From Kmv34 sp964524965 (lineage in GTDB: Bacteria; Aerophobota; Aerophobia; Aerophobales; B3-G15): a stretch of DNA of 6,136 bases. Position numbers and translations under genes: made by a program. The DNA is taken from the NCBI GenBank assembly GCA_964524965.1, contig CAZGDY010000100.1, forward strand, positions 1 through 6,136, read 5' to 3'. The notes beneath the pieces were generated by a model. That model saw only the letters and a list, made by a program, of their open reading frames with translations. It was not told where the DNA came from and did not search any database. Of the stretch, positions 5,855 through 6,136 are shown one piece after another. Every line of letters begins with the position of its first letter. The stretch's first letter is position 1.

Positions 5855-6109
5855 CTATTCAGACAATTTTTTAGGTGAGATTACAGAATAATTAACCAGC
5901 AGCTTCTTAACTGATTCTGTTAACTGAGCACCTTTTTTTACCCAATTTAATATTTTTTCTTCATCTGCCTGAACTTTTTTTGCCCTTGGGTCATACCACC
6001 CAACATTTTCAATAAACCTCCCCTGAACAGGAGATCTTGCATCGGCAATTACAATTCTGTAAAAGGGGACTTTTTTTGCACCCATTCTTCTCAATCTAAT
6101 ACTTACCAA
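5855..6109 (-). CDS. rpsP: 30S ribosomal protein bS16
   Basis: A complete bS16 of 84 residues, a small-subunit assembly protein. The conserved N-terminal block SIRLRRMGAKKVPFYRIV (3-20) is followed by ADARSPVQGRFIENVGWYDP (22-41), and the basic C-terminal region includes LNWVKKGAQLTESV (54-67). The start codon is TTG at 6109-6107: a TAA stop lies immediately upstream in frame (6112-6110), and the first in-frame ATG would remove the conserved SIRLRR segment. AGGAGG at 6124-6119, 9 bases upstream, supports the TTG. It is the first gene of the visible cluster; any promoter or preceding gene (often ffh) is beyond the window. Confidence 0.97.
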   Translation of the reverse strand: MVSIRLRRMGAKKVPFYRIVIADARSPVQGRFIENVGWYDPRAKKVQADEEKILNWVKKGAQLTESVKKLLVNYSVISPKKLSE

Positions 6110-6118
6110 TTATGTTTT

Positions 6119-6124
6119 CCTCCT
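6119..6124 (-). promoter_or_regulatory. rpsP: Shine-Dalgarno site for the TTG start of rpsP
   Basis: AGGAGG on the minus strand, 9 bases before TTG at 6109. It fixes the non-ATG start, since no other start in frame lies within reach. Confidence 0.8.
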
Positions 6125-6136
6125 TTTAACTAATAA

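Noticed and set aside
5541..5891. Plus-strand open frame of 116 codons
   Set aside because: It is antisense to khpA and the ends of rpsP and trmD, all firmly identified, with no convincing SD or family pattern.

Overview
The window is an AT-rich bacterial segment in which every gene I can support is on the minus strand, so transcription runs from position 6136 toward position 1. Short spacings, clear Shine-Dalgarno (SD) sequences and the conserved order rpsP-khpA-trmD-rplS-lepB-yraN point to a bacterium with a Firmicutes-, Thermotogae- or Atribacterota-like layout. The lineage is an inference from gene order, base composition and a Gram-positive-style signal peptidase; no rRNA marker is present to settle it.

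Region 1 (6109 to 3124) is a housekeeping cluster for translation and secretion: ribosomal protein bS16 (rpsP, TTG start), the KH-domain RNA-binding protein KhpA, tRNA m1G37 methyltransferase TrmD, ribosomal protein bL19 (rplS), type I signal peptidase LepB and the YraN/UPF0102 nuclease-fold protein. rimM, normally between khpA and trmD, is absent, and khpA and trmD are only 3 bases apart. The ylqF and rnhB genes often found between lepB and yraN are also absent; a 222-base non-coding stretch lies there instead. A second gap of 166 bases separates trmD from rplS and holds a plausible promoter.

Region 2 (3089 to 302) looks like a small carbon-catabolism cassette: a DUF401-family multi-pass membrane protein (probable transporter), an RraA-like (class II pyruvate aldolase fold) protein and an HpcH/HpaI-type class II aldolase. 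They are spaced 67-72 bases apart, and each has its own SD. The simplest reading is uptake of an organic or sugar acid followed by aldol or retro-aldol chemistry yielding pyruvate or a similar 2-oxo acid. The substrate cannot be read from the sequence. The RraA-like protein has Gly where the usual substrate-binding Arg sits.

Region 3 (301 to 1) is a 274-base non-coding leader with a candidate promoter and two competing hairpins. It leads into a strong SD and the first nine codons (MADLQQIAD) of a further minus-strand gene that runs off the window. No mobile element, CRISPR array, tRNA or rRNA was seen. I found no convincing evidence of a wholly new system. The most interesting points are the missing rimM, the altered RraA-like active site beside a second aldolase and a transporter, and the structured leader at the left end.
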